A stretch of 25,644 nucleotides of DNA, from the NCBI GenBank assembly GCA_050012295.1, contig JBEKHL010000020.1, forward strand, positions 1-25,644, given 5' to 3'. The stretch is from UBA6186 sp050012295 (GTDB lineage Bacteria > Pseudomonadota > Gammaproteobacteria > UBA6186 > Azoamicaceae). The stretch's first letter is position 1, and each line of letters starts with the position of its first letter. A program made the position numbers and the translations under genes. The notes below the pieces were generated by a model. It did not search any database, had not been told where the DNA came from, and saw only the letters and a program-made list of their open reading frames with translations. This document shows positions 8,425 through 16,132 of the stretch, piece after piece.

Positions 8425-8948
8425 TATTCTAAACTCATTAACATCCAAATTTCCTTACTCTCTTCTAGTTGTTCTTCAATTTTTTTAAAACCAGCTTTTT
8501 CATAGGCTTTTATTGCAGCAATGTTGTTATGGTCTGGATCTACAAAAATATATTTGTATTTGCTTTTACAAAAACTTTCTAAAAATAGTTTAATTACTTT
8601 AGAGCCGATCCCTTTGTTTAGATATTCTTTTTGGCCAATAAATATATCAAAAGCTGCTAAAGATTTTGGTAGATTTTTTAAAGGTACACTTCTGTGAAAA
8701 TCATAAGCATCGTATACTTGAATATAACCAATGGGTTGTTTATCAATTTCTATTATAAAAGCATGAATTTTTTTAGGAATATTATTTTCAAGTTTATATC
8801 CATACACATAATTACCATATTTTTCTTGAATAAGTTTTTTTGTCCATTTTAGACCTGGGTCCCACCAGGCTTTAATGTGAGGTGTTTTAAGCCACTTAAG
8901 TAATAGTGGAAAATGAGATTTTTGAAGAGATTTAAACGTTATGTTCAT
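8424..8948 (-). CDS. GNAT acetyltransferase, AAC(6')-like
   Basis: A 174-aa protein that fits the GNAT fold throughout. It has an N-terminal region with the WW...W pattern (residues ~28-35, KAWWDPGLKW) seen in aminoglycoside 6'-N-acetyltransferases and siderophore-type GNATs. Next comes the central strand motif QPIGYIQVYDAYD, then the acetyl-CoA pyrophosphate loop GQKEYLNKGIGSKVI (residues ~105-119), and the C-terminal DPDHNNIAAIKAYEKAGFKK block. Acetyl-CoA transfer to an amine is expected. The AAC(6') resemblance does not prove drug acetylation; many such chromosomal genes act on unknown substrates. It faces the higBA-like pair across a convergent gap and ends in a 1-nt overlap with a small ORF. 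Confidence 0.85.
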   Translation of the reverse strand: MNITFKSLQKSHFPLLLKWLKTPHIKAWWDPGLKWTKKLIQEKYGNYVYGYKLENNIPKKIHAFIIEIDKQPIGYIQVYDAYDFHRSVPLKNLPKSLAAFDIFIGQKEYLNKGIGSKVIKLFLESFCKSKYKYIFVDPDHNNIAAIKAYEKAGFKKIEEQLEESKEIWMLMSLE

Positions 8949-9037
8949 AATGAATATTCTAGTTTAAATTGTCTGTAAGTGAAATAAATAAGTTGTGAAA
9001 TGCCGGCATTACTAGCATTAAATATACTTAAAAAAAA

Positions 9038-9064
9038 TTGACAAAAAATTGACAAAAATTGACA
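9038..9064 (+). repeat. Three tandem TTGACA-A(n) units
   Basis: TTGACA occurs at 9038-9043, 9049-9054 and 9059-9064, spaced 11 and 10 nt apart by A-runs, so the three lie on about the same DNA face. No good -10 box is spaced 16-18 nt after any of them. They lie in the 332-nt noncoding stretch 8949-9280, whose only other clear feature is a second tandem repeat. Their role is unknown. Confidence 0.7.
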
Positions 9065-9182
9065 AAAGTATTGCTAAGTATTAATCATTTATGTTATTAA
9101 TAAAAACATATACTTATAATAAAGAGATTGAATATGATTAAGCATAATGATTAATGCTATAAATATAGTATAATATTGTGTT

Positions 9183-9212
9183 TTGCAAGTTCAGCAATTC
9201 TTAAAATATAAA
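9183..9212 (+). promoter_or_regulatory. Possible promoter for the 59-aa gene, overlapping a tandem repeat
   Basis: TTGCAA (9183-9188) and TATAAA (9207-9212) are separated by 18 nt. The -10 candidate lies inside the 7-bp tandem repeat, and later repeat units recreate TATAAA every 7 nt. The call rests on consensus similarity only. Confidence 0.3.
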
Positions 9213-9236
9213 ATATAAAATATAAAATATAAAATA
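9202..9236 (+). repeat. Five perfect tandem copies of 7-bp TAAAATA
   Basis: Units lie at 9202-9208, 9209-9215, 9216-9222, 9223-9229 and 9230-9236 with no mismatch. The array ends 31 nt before the ribosome site of the 59-aa gene. Copy number could vary by slippage. Confidence 0.9.
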
Positions 9237-9280
9237 ACGTAAAAAGAAATTAATTTTATGTTTATATAAGGAGAGACAAA

Positions 9281-9460
9281 ATGCCACACTTACAAAAAAT
9301 CGATAGATCTAAAAGTAATGGTTGTTTAATAAATAATAACGGTAAGCCATTATTTATTAAACAACCTAATATTATGGAGCTAAACGCATTGTATCAAGTT
9401 GTTATGTCAAATATAAAAGCAGTTGATACTATTTTTTGTGGTTTAAAAAAAATTGATTAG
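9281..9460 (+). CDS. Small hypothetical protein (59 aa) carrying an internal hairpin
   Basis: An ATG at 9281 follows a strong AAGGAG (9268-9273, 7-nt spacing), and the frame runs to TAG at 9458-9460. The product begins MPHLQKIDRSKSNGCLINNN and ends with a helix-like segment containing ALYQVVMSNIKAVDTIF. I do not recognise it. Its codons 14-29 are formed by an 18-bp perfect inverted repeat. It lies 73 nt upstream of the transporter gene on the same strand, so it may be a leader peptide, a regulator, or an independent microprotein. The good ribosome site argues that it is translated. Confidence 0.55.
   Translation: MPHLQKIDRSKSNGCLINNNGKPLFIKQPNIMELNALYQVVMSNIKAVDTIFCGLKKID
9320..9366 (+). repeat. 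18-bp perfect inverted repeat inside the 59-aa gene
   Basis: The arm 9320-9337 (begins GGTTGTTTAATAAATAAT) is exactly complementary to 9349-9366 around an 11-nt loop (9338-9348). The stem would be stable in RNA even at this AT content. It has no following T-run, so it is not a classical terminator. Confidence 0.9.
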
Positions 9461-9533
9461 GATAAATTTTATATATAATTAGAATTTTTCTTATGAGATA
9501 TTCGCAAGTATAGATATGTAGGTAATAAATAGC

Positions 9534-10895
9534 ATGGTAAATAATACTTCAGAATCATTATCATCGTTAAAGCCAGAACAACGAGAAGCGGTTGGGTTAT
9601 TATCAATAGGAACTTTTTTAGAATACTTTGACTTGTTACTTTATGTACACATGGCAGGGCTTCTGAATGATCTTTTTTTTCCAAAAACTGATGCACATGC
9701 TACCTCACTGCTCTCAGCCTTTGCGTTTTGTACCACATTTGTTTTTAGACCAATAGGGGCAATTATTTTTGGTTATATTGGGGATACTTTAGGGCGTAAA
9801 ATCACTGTAATAATAACAACCTTTATAATGGCATTATCGTGCGCTATCATGGCTAGTTTACCAACCTATGCTCAAATAGGGATCTCAGCTGCATGGTTTC
9901 TTACTATATGCCGTATTATGCAAGGCATGTCCTCTATGGGGGAAATAATAGGAGCTGAAATTTATCTAACCGAAATCATCAATAAAACATATAAATATAA
10001 ATATTCTGTTGTTTCTATATTAGCTTTTTTTGCTGCTGTTGGCAGTATGGCAGCTTTAGGGATAGCTAATTTAACAACTTCTTTTGGCTTTAGTTGGCGT
10101 ATGGGTTTTTGGTTTGGAGCTGGAGTTGCTATGATAGGAGTTGTTGCTAGAACAACGTTAAAAGAAACAAAAGAATTCGCAGATGCTAAATTTATAATTA
10201 CAAAACATTTACAAATTAATAATCAACAAACAACTATATTGCAAAATGATCCAATATGGGAAGAAAAAGTAAATAAAACGGCTCTATTGGCATATTTTTT
10301 TATGAATTGTGGATGGCCAGTATGTTTTTATATTGCTTACATATACTGTGGCGATATATTAAAAAATTCTTTTGGATATACCTCTACACAAGTAATACAA
10401 AACAATTTTATTGTATCAATCATTCAACTGATAGGAGTGTTTTTATTTAGAGTATATTTAAGTCGAATAGTGTATCCATTAAATATTTTAAAAAAAATAT
10501 TAGTAATTTTTTCAGTATTTATAATATTTTTTCCACAATTGTTAACTAATATTCAGGATCCTTCTTTCATATTAGTCCTTCAGTCTTTTATTATGGTTTT
10601 TGCGTTAGATATTATGCCAGCAGAAGCAATTTTATATTCACATTTTCCTGTTTTTAAAAGGTTTACATCTACTAGCATTACATATTCAATATCTAGAGTT
10701 GTGGTATATGTAACAACCTCTTTTGGTCTTGTTTATTTGAGTGAGTATTTTGGTTATTATGGATGTTTAATAATTATTGTACCAATAATATTTGGCTATA
10801 CTTTTGGATTATTTTATTTCGAAAAACTGGAGAAAGAAGCAAAAAACCATCCACAAAAACACGATTTTCTCCTTGAAGAATCTGTGTCTCCGTAG
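9534..10895 (+). CDS. MFS transporter, metabolite:H+ symporter (ProP-like) family
   Basis: A 453-aa inner-membrane protein with about 12 hydrophobic segments. The N-terminal GTFLEYFDLLLYVHMAGLL segment and the GYIGDTLGRKITV loop between helices 2 and 3 are signatures of the metabolite:H+ symporter branch (ProP, KgtP, ShiA). A second conserved run, CRIMQGMSSMGEIIGAEIYL, lies at ~residues 127-146. The sequence strongly recalls the expanded 'proline/betaine' transporters of Rickettsiales, from memory only. The substrate cannot be told from sequence; osmolytes or dicarboxylates are possible. The last 122 nt overlap the 3' end of the oppositely transcribed hydrolase gene, so the two transcripts would be complementary at their ends. 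Confidence 0.85.
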   Translation: MVNNTSESLSSLKPEQREAVGLLSIGTFLEYFDLLLYVHMAGLLNDLFFPKTDAHATSLLSAFAFCTTFVFRPIGAIIFGYIGDTLGRKITVIITTFIMALSCAIMASLPTYAQIGISAAWFLTICRIMQGMSSMGEIIGAEIYLTEIINKTYKYKYSVVSILAFFAAVGSMAALGIANLTTSFGFSWRMGFWFGAGVAMIGVVARTTLKETKEFADAKFIITKHLQINNQQTTILQNDPIWEEKVNKTALLAYFFMNCGWPVCFYIAYIYCGDILKNSFGYTSTQVIQNNFIVSIIQLIGVFLFRVYLSRIVYPLNILKKILVIFSVFIIFFPQLLTNIQDPSFILVLQSFIMVFALDIMPAEAILYSHFPVFKRFTSTSITYSISRVVVYVTTSFGLVYLSEYFGYYGCLIIIVPIIFGYTFGLFYFEKLEKEAKNHPQKHDFLLEESVSP

Positions 10896-11508
10896 CGGGA
10901 GTGTATAAGTGCAACCTACAAAGTTCATGTATTTGCTTTTCTACATCTTTAAAACCACAATATATACTAGCAGTCAAAAATCTTTGTAGAGTTTCAATAA
11001 TTGTTTCTTGTATTTTTTCCTCTGATTTTATATTAATGGTTTGCAAATTATGTAATCTATCAAATATTTTAATGGTTAATAAATCATTTTTTCTTTGTTT
11101 GTATAATAATTCTATTATTTCTGCTGAGCTAATTTTTTGATTTAGTTTAATTCTAGTTAAATCCTCAACATTATTGGCGATTGTCAATCCAAAGATATAG
11201 CCAATCATTTCCTTAGTGAGTTTTGTATCTTCGAGTGTATCATGCAATATGCTAGTAACTAAAACATCAGTGTTAAAAGCATAATCAGCAATTTGATAAG
11301 CTACCTCGATCGGATGCGAATAATAAGGTTCTCCTGTTTGACGTTGCTGTGTGCCGTGATATTTTCGAGCGTAATAAATTGCTTTCTTGATCTCTGTTAT
11401 ATCAATTTTTTCTTTTACCTTAGCATTTAGAAGCAATACTTTAGATAATAACCTATTGGAATAGTCACATGATTCAAATTTTGTTTCCCAGCAGTATAGA
11501 TCGTTCAT
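10774..11508 (-). CDS. RelA/SpoT-like HD-domain (p)ppGpp hydrolase, hydrolase domain only
   Basis: A 244-aa protein consisting only of the HD phosphohydrolase domain of long RelA/SpoT proteins. Visible motifs are YYARKYHGTQQRQTGEPYYS (residues ~45-64), His65, the metal-binding HD pair at residues 89-90 within ILHDTLEDT, and Asp150 in FDRLHNLQTI, where the family has its last metal ligand. No synthetase, TGS or ACT domain follows. It should remove the 3' pyrophosphate from (p)ppGpp, though other HD substrates are possible. Split SpoT hydrolases of this size next to ProP-type transporters are typical cargo of Rickettsiales integrative elements, so lateral origin is plausible. The 3' end overlaps the transporter gene by 122 nt. 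Confidence 0.85.
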   Translation of the reverse strand: MNDLYCWETKFESCDYSNRLLSKVLLLNAKVKEKIDITEIKKAIYYARKYHGTQQRQTGEPYYSHPIEVAYQIADYAFNTDVLVTSILHDTLEDTKLTKEMIGYIFGLTIANNVEDLTRIKLNQKISSAEIIELLYKQRKNDLLTIKIFDRLHNLQTINIKSEEKIQETIIETLQRFLTASIYCGFKDVEKQIHELCRLHLYTPATETQILQGENRVFVDGFLLLSPVFRNKIIQKYSQILLVQ

Positions 11509-11728
11509 AAATTTATAACAGAATTAAATAAAGAACGTAAATTCTTAATTCAACAAACTTGTGTTGGTTAGACAGTCTTGGTAATTTATATAAAGGATCT
11601 ATTTATCATACTACTGATTGTTTCTAGTTAATGCAATAGTTTTTATACTATACTGGAGCCATAAGTAATACCATATTATATACGCTTGATAATTAACGAG
11701 CGTTTAACAAAAGGATTAATAAAAAATT

Positions 11729-12499
11729 ATGAATAAAAACATATTATTTTCTCTTAGCTACGAAAACCAAGTGGCAACCGTAACTCTTAATCGACCGGAA
11801 GTATATAATGCTTTTGATTTAGAGATGATCCTGCAATTAGATCAATATTTTACCCAAGTAACCAATGATCAAAATATAAAATTATTAGTGATCACAGCTA
11901 ATGGTAAACATTTTTCGGCAGGGGCAGATCTTAATTGGATGCGAGATTCTGTTGATTATACTACAGAACAAAATTTACAAGATGCAAAGCAATTAGCTAC
12001 GATGTTACTTAATCTTTATAATCTAAATAAGCCTGTTATTTGTGCTATGCAGGGTAGTGTGTATGGTGGTGCAATTGGTATTGCTGCTTGTGCAGATTTA
12101 GTAATTGCAGCTAATAACTGTAAATTTTGTTTCCCAGAAGTCACTTTAGGTTTAGCACCAGCAATTATTAGCCAGTTTGTATTACATGCTATGAATACCA
12201 ATTTTGCTCAATATAGTATGTTAACAGCTAAACCTTTTTGTGCAGAACAAGCTTTACAATATGGTTTGGTTGATGAAATTATTTTGTTAAATCATTTGCC
12301 TAAAGCGGTTGTCAATAACATTGAACATTTATTATCATTAAGTTTTGAGGGCATGATAGCTACTAAAAAATTATTAAGATATAGCTTGTTGCCGATTTCT
12401 TTAGAAAAATTAGATGTTTGTGTTAAAATAATTGCAGAGTTAAGGGCTTCTACAACAGCTCAATCTTTAATTAAAAAATTTTTGCAAAATAAAAGCTAA
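11729..12499 (+). CDS. liuC: Enoyl-CoA hydratase/isomerase, methylglutaconyl-CoA hydratase-like
   Basis: A 256-aa crotonase-fold enzyme. The first oxyanion-hole segment is GKHFSAGADLNWM (residues ~57-69); the trailing NWM is typical of methylglutaconyl-CoA hydratases. The second is QGSVYGGAIGIAACADL (~residues 109-125). The segment FCFPEVTLGLAPAIIS carries the glutamate conserved in hydratases. One of the two usual catalytic acidic positions, after the GGA turn, is Gly, as I recall for the proteobacterial LiuC group. The expected reaction is hydration of 3-methylglutaconyl-CoA in leucine breakdown. No other leucine-catabolic gene is in the window, so the physiological role is less sure. AAGGA lies at 11711-11715, a rather long distance from the ATG. 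Confidence 0.78.
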   Translation: MNKNILFSLSYENQVATVTLNRPEVYNAFDLEMILQLDQYFTQVTNDQNIKLLVITANGKHFSAGADLNWMRDSVDYTTEQNLQDAKQLATMLLNLYNLNKPVICAMQGSVYGGAIGIAACADLVIAANNCKFCFPEVTLGLAPAIISQFVLHAMNTNFAQYSMLTAKPFCAEQALQYGLVDEIILLNHLPKAVVNNIEHLLSLSFEGMIATKKLLRYSLLPISLEKLDVCVKIIAELRASTTAQSLIKKFLQNKS

Positions 12500-12571
12500 T
12501 CAGTAAATAATTTAGCAAGATAGCACAAGTTAGACGGGGTTGTAATAATATATAAAATATAAGTAAAAAAC

Positions 12572-12871
12572 ATGAGTAAATTAGCTATAATATTTTTATT
12601 AATTATTTCAGTAGGATTACAAATTAAATTATGGTTTAGGCCAGATGGAATACGTAGTATAATGGGCCTAAATAGAGAGATTGAACAAAAAAAAATAGAA
12701 TTAAATAATTTGCAGGCTAGAAATAATAATTTACTTAATAGTATAGAACAGCTTAAAAAAAATCCTGAATTTATTGAAGAGCATGCTAGAGTAATTTTTG
12801 GCATGATAAAAAAAAATGAAGCTTATTATAGAGTTATAGAGATTGCCAATGAAAATTTTATTAAGCAATGA
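12572..12871 (+). CDS. ftsB: Cell division protein FtsB
   Basis: A 99-aa bitopic membrane protein: short cytoplasmic start, one membrane helix at residues ~4-20, the typical LWFRPDGI segment, a coiled coil at ~30-66 with NLQARNNNLLNSIEQLK, and the C-terminal EEHARVIFGMIKKNEAYYRV block that in the family binds FtsL and FtsQ. It acts in the FtsQLB complex that licenses septal wall synthesis. The reading frame ends 23 nt inside surE, so the two are translationally coupled. In many gammaproteobacteria ftsB and surE lie in the same neighbourhood with ispD/ispF between them; those genes are absent here. Confidence 0.85.
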   Translation: MSKLAIIFLLIISVGLQIKLWFRPDGIRSIMGLNREIEQKKIELNNLQARNNNLLNSIEQLKKNPEFIEEHARVIFGMIKKNEAYYRVIEIANENFIKQ

Positions 12872-13616
12872 TGATGGAGTGTATGCCCCAGGTATAAGGG
12901 TCTTGTATGAATCGTTGAAAACTATTGCAACAGTTAAAGTGGTTGCGCCAGATCGAGATCGTAGCGCAGCCAGTAAGTCTCTTACCTTAAATAAACCTAT
13001 TTATGCTATGGAGATAGATAATGGGTTTATGTTGGTAGATGGTACGCCAACCGATTGTGTACATTATGCGCTTAGCTGCCAAGATTTTTTAAAAGATTTT
13101 TCTATTCCAGATATGGTAGTTGCGGGTATTAATAATGGTGCTAATTTAGGTGACGATGTATTATATTCTGGTACGGTAGCGGTTGCTACAGAGGGGCGTT
13201 TTTTAGGGTTTCCTTCGGTAGCTATTTCTTTGGCTGGAGATGGTGGGTGTAAACATTATGCAACTGCTGGCAAAGTAGCACAAAATATTGTACGACGATT
13301 AATGCAAAAGCCTCTCACGAAAGATACTATTTTAAATATTAATATTCCAGATGTACCTTACGAGCAAATTAAAGGATATCAAATTACTCGTTTAGGTAGT
13401 CGTCATCAAGCAGAAAATATGATAAAAATGAAAGATCCTCGTGGTAAAATTGGTTATTGGATAGGATTAGCTGGTACTGCTCAAGATGCTGGGGTGGGTA
13501 CGGATTTTTATGCTATAAAAAATGGATATGTATCTATCACTCCATTAAAAATGGATGTTACTCATTATGATCATATAGAACCGGTACGTAGTTGGGCAGA
13601 GAGTTTGGAATATTAA
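12849..13616 (+). CDS. surE: 5'/3'-nucleotidase SurE
   Basis: A 255-aa protein from the ATG at 12849, chosen because it gives the canonical start MKILLSNDDG; an upstream in-frame TTG adds only two residues. Metal-binding Asp8 and Asp9, Ser39 in DRDRSAASKSLTL and Asn95 in VAGINNGANLGDDVLYSGTV are all in the expected places. The length matches the family (about 250 aa). SurE dephosphorylates nucleoside monophosphates and short polyphosphates and is often linked to stationary-phase survival. The gene overlaps the end of ftsB. The usual neighbour pcm is missing; a YqaA-type gene and nlpD follow instead. Confidence 0.93.
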   Translation: MKILLSNDDGVYAPGIRVLYESLKTIATVKVVAPDRDRSAASKSLTLNKPIYAMEIDNGFMLVDGTPTDCVHYALSCQDFLKDFSIPDMVVAGINNGANLGDDVLYSGTVAVATEGRFLGFPSVAISLAGDGGCKHYATAGKVAQNIVRRLMQKPLTKDTILNINIPDVPYEQIKGYQITRLGSRHQAENMIKMKDPRGKIGYWIGLAGTAQDAGVGTDFYAIKNGYVSITPLKMDVTHYDHIEPVRSWAESLEY

Positions 13617-13633
13617 TCAAAAGGAAATGTATT

Positions 13634-14221
13634 ATGTTAACGGCTTTATACGACATGACTATAAAATGGGCAATACACCCTAGAGCCCCCTTTTTTTTGG
13701 CATTATTAAGTTTTGCTGAATCATCGTTTTTGCCTGTACCCCCAGATGTAATGTTAGCTCCAATGTCGATGGCTAAACCAAAATCAGCTTGGTATTATGC
13801 CTTAATCGCTACTTTATTTTCGGTTATCGGGGGAGTATTTGGTTATTTCTTAGGGTATTTTTTATTTGAATCTTTAATATATTCGGTTATTGTAAAGTTT
13901 GGTTATTTAAATACTTATCAAACCGTATTACAATGGTTTAATAATTGGGGATTTTTAGCAGTATTGTTAGCTGGGGCTACTCCTATCCCGTATAAATTAT
14001 TTACTATAAGTGCAGGGGTATTGCGATTTAGTTTACCAGGTTTTATTGTAGCTTCTATTCTAGGAAGAGGTTTAAGATTTTTTTTATTATCTAGTTTAAT
14101 GAAATTTAATGGTGCTAAAATAGATCAGTTTTGTCGTAAATTTCTTGCTAAGTATAGTAAAATGGTATTGATGGCGATAATTTTATTAATTATAGGTTAT
14201 GTAGTATTTTGTAAATTGTGA
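13634..14221 (+). CDS. YqaA-type DedA/VTT-domain inner-membrane protein
   Basis: A 195-aa membrane protein. The ATG at 13634 has AAGGAA at 13621-13626; an upstream TTG frame extension would overlap surE and is less likely. Residues ~17-40 carry FAESSFLPVPPDVMLAPMS, with the acidic residue and proline pair of the re-entrant loop. Residues ~115-150 carry GATPIPYKLFTISAGVLRF followed by GRGLRFF, the second DedA/VTT re-entrant region with its arginines. About four to five hydrophobic segments are present. DedA-family proteins move undecaprenyl-phosphate or other lipids across the inner membrane; the job of the YqaA branch is not settled. It overlaps the next gene by 4 nt. Confidence 0.85.
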   Translation: MLTALYDMTIKWAIHPRAPFFLALLSFAESSFLPVPPDVMLAPMSMAKPKSAWYYALIATLFSVIGGVFGYFLGYFLFESLIYSVIVKFGYLNTYQTVLQWFNNWGFLAVLLAGATPIPYKLFTISAGVLRFSLPGFIVASILGRGLRFFLLSSLMKFNGAKIDQFCRKFLAKYSKMVLMAIILLIIGYVVFCKL

Positions 14222-14964
14222 AAAAAATTACTATTTTTTTGAGTTACGCATCAATTTTGTTGAGTTTATGCGCATGCAGTCATAAAAGTTTTATATTCAG
14301 TAAAAATCGTAATCGTAATAATAATTATCGTTATCATTTAGTAAAGCCAGGCGATACGTTATATTCTATTGCTAAGAAACATAATGTTAAGTTAGAAAAT
14401 TTAGTTAAAGCTAATAATATTAGAGCGCCTCATACTCTTTATAAAGGCCAAAAATTAAATTTACCTAGATTGCATCAACAACAAAACCATAATGTTTTAT
14501 CAAAAAATAAAGCATATACAGCCAAAAAACTTTATATACCTAAAAATGATTGCAACTATAATCAACCGAAACTAGTAAAATATATTGATAATAAAAATTG
14601 GACTTGGCCAGCGTACGGTAAGATAATTAAACAATTTATAAATTCTGGACCAAATAAAGGGAATGGTATAGATATAGTTGGTAAAAAGGGCGATCCAATA
14701 ATGTCAACGGCTAGTGGTAAAGTTGTATATAGTGGTAATAATTTACGAGGATATGGTAATTTAATTATTATTAAACATAAGGAAGATTTTTTAAGTGCTT
14801 ATGCGCATAATGAAAAAAATTTGGTAAAAGAGCAACAAGAAGTAGCTAAGGGACAACAAATAGCAACCATGGGAGATAGTGAAGCAAATAAAGTGGTATT
14901 ACATTTTGAGGTTAGATATAAAGGTAAACCAATCGATCCTTTACAAGTATTAGCTAAAAGGTAA
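14218..14964 (+). CDS. nlpD: NlpD-type lipoprotein, LysM plus degenerate LytM/M23 domain
   Basis: A 248-aa protein with a GTG start that overlaps the upstream TGA. A lipoprotein signal ends in SLCAC, with Cys20 the likely lipidated residue. LysM is at ~residues 39-83 (YHLVKPGDTLYSIAKKHNVK), followed by a Lys/Asn/Gln-rich linker and a LytM/M23 domain at ~130-245. Two of the four usual zinc ligands are kept (Asp152 and His229), while the H-x3-D histidine is Gly148 and the first His of HxH is Val227. This is the pattern of NlpD/EnvC activators, which switch on cell-wall amidases at the division septum and do not cut peptidoglycan themselves. Position after surE supports NlpD. The usual next gene, rpoS, is absent. 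Confidence 0.88.
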   Translation: MKKITIFLSYASILLSLCACSHKSFIFSKNRNRNNNYRYHLVKPGDTLYSIAKKHNVKLENLVKANNIRAPHTLYKGQKLNLPRLHQQQNHNVLSKNKAYTAKKLYIPKNDCNYNQPKLVKYIDNKNWTWPAYGKIIKQFINSGPNKGNGIDIVGKKGDPIMSTASGKVVYSGNNLRGYGNLIIIKHKEDFLSAYAHNEKNLVKEQQEVAKGQQIATMGDSEANKVVLHFEVRYKGKPIDPLQVLAKR

Positions 14965-15009
14965 AATTAATTTATCAAAACAACCAACTAGAGAGTGATT
15001 CATATTAGC

Positions 15010-15040
15010 CATATAATTATCAATAAGTTATAATTATATG
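15010..15040 (+). repeat. 11-bp perfect inverted repeat upstream of amgK
   Basis: CATATAATTAT (15010-15020) pairs with ATAATTATATG (15030-15040) around a 9-nt loop. Flanking CAACCA (about 14981) and TGGTTG (about 15054) could close a wider structure. It is AT-only apart from its ends and has no T-run, so an operator or leader structure is as likely as termination. Confidence 0.6.
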
Positions 15041-15084
15041 ATATGGGTTATATGGTTGTAATATAGATTGAGCGTAAATTAAAC

Positions 15085-16128
15085 ATGCCACATGTATCTT
15101 TAATTCAAAATTGGTTAAGTTCTATTAGTGAAAACATAGGATTAACATCAAATTTTTCTATTCAACCTATAACTGGAGATGCTAGTTTAAGAAAATATTA
15201 TTTAGTATTACGAAATAATTCTTGCAACAATCAACAACAATTTATCGTTATGCAAACTACTAACGATGATAGCATGAAAAATTTTATCAATATTGCTGAT
15301 TATTTAGCGGAATTAAACTTGTCAATCAATGTTCCTAAAGTATTTGCTATAAATAACGATTCTTCGGTAGCGTATTTATTATTAAGTTATTTAGGCGATC
15401 AACTATTATTCAAGCTTTTAAATATAAATACTGCTGAAGTTATTTATAAAACAGCTTGGCAGACCTTGGCTAATATACAATTGACTGCTAAAAACATTAG
15501 TTTACCGTTAATGGACAGGGATTATATAAAAACAAATTTATTATTATTTAAGACTTGGTACCTGGAAACGCATTTAAAATTATATAATATTGTAAATTTA
15601 GATAATTTATTAAATAAGTTAGAAAATTATTTTGTTGAAATATTTAATTCTCAACCACAAGTATTTGTACATATAGATTACCATTCTAGAAATTTAATTT
15701 TAGCATCAAATGCTACTAGTGATGTGTTAAATATTTTAGATTTCCAAGATGCAAGAAGTGGACCAATAACATATGATATAGCATCACTATTACAAGATGC
15801 TTACTTAGTATGGCCAGAGAGTTTAACCGAAAAAATCTTATTTGATTATTTTAATTATTTAAAATATACCCATAAATTATTTAAAGGTACTTTTAAAGAA
15901 TTTTTAAGATATTTTTATTTAACAGGACTACAACGCCATCTTAAAAATCTTGGGATATTTGCTAGATTAAAATATTTATATAAAAAGCCAGATTATTTAC
16001 AACATATTCCTAATTTATTAAATTATATTTATAACGCTTGTAATAAGTGGCAAGAGCCAGAATTAATTATGTTAAAAGAATTAATTTTAGAAATAGAGCC
16101 AACAATTTTGGCTCCAACAAATAGTTAA
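15085..16128 (+). CDS. amgK: N-acetylmuramate/N-acetylglucosamine kinase AmgK-like phosphotransferase
   Basis: A 347-aa protein of the aminoglycoside-phosphotransferase fold. ITGDASLRKYYLV near residue 30 matches the nucleotide-binding N-lobe start of the AmgK group. The catalytic loop is VHIDYHSRNLIL, with Asp198 as base and Asn203 as metal ligand, and the DFG-equivalent is ILDFQDARSGPITYDIASLL with Asp219. In Pseudomonas and Caulobacter, AmgK phosphorylates MurNAc and GlcNAc at the anomeric carbon, and MurU then makes UDP-MurNAc, bypassing MurA. The next gene, 4 nt downstream, is MurU-like, which makes the assignment strong. Function in this organism is inferred from that pairing. Confidence 0.85.
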   Translation: MPHVSLIQNWLSSISENIGLTSNFSIQPITGDASLRKYYLVLRNNSCNNQQQFIVMQTTNDDSMKNFINIADYLAELNLSINVPKVFAINNDSSVAYLLLSYLGDQLLFKLLNINTAEVIYKTAWQTLANIQLTAKNISLPLMDRDYIKTNLLLFKTWYLETHLKLYNIVNLDNLLNKLENYFVEIFNSQPQVFVHIDYHSRNLILASNATSDVLNILDFQDARSGPITYDIASLLQDAYLVWPESLTEKILFDYFNYLKYTHKLFKGTFKEFLRYFYLTGLQRHLKNLGIFARLKYLYKKPDYLQHIPNLLNYIYNACNKWQEPELIMLKELILEIEPTILAPTNS

Positions 16129-16132
16129 AATT

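Noticed and set aside
9038..9236. Replication origin suggested by iteron-like TTGACA units next to AT-rich repeats
   Set aside because: There is no DnaA-box sequence or replication gene nearby, so the architecture alone does not support an origin.
12496..12804. Minus-strand open frame over ftsB
   Set aside because: The plus frame is a clear FtsB with coiled coil and membrane helix; the reverse frame has no recognisable features.
14218..14964. Active M23 endopeptidase
   Set aside because: Two of the four zinc ligands are missing (Gly148, Val227), the expected pattern for NlpD-type activators, so catalysis was not claimed.
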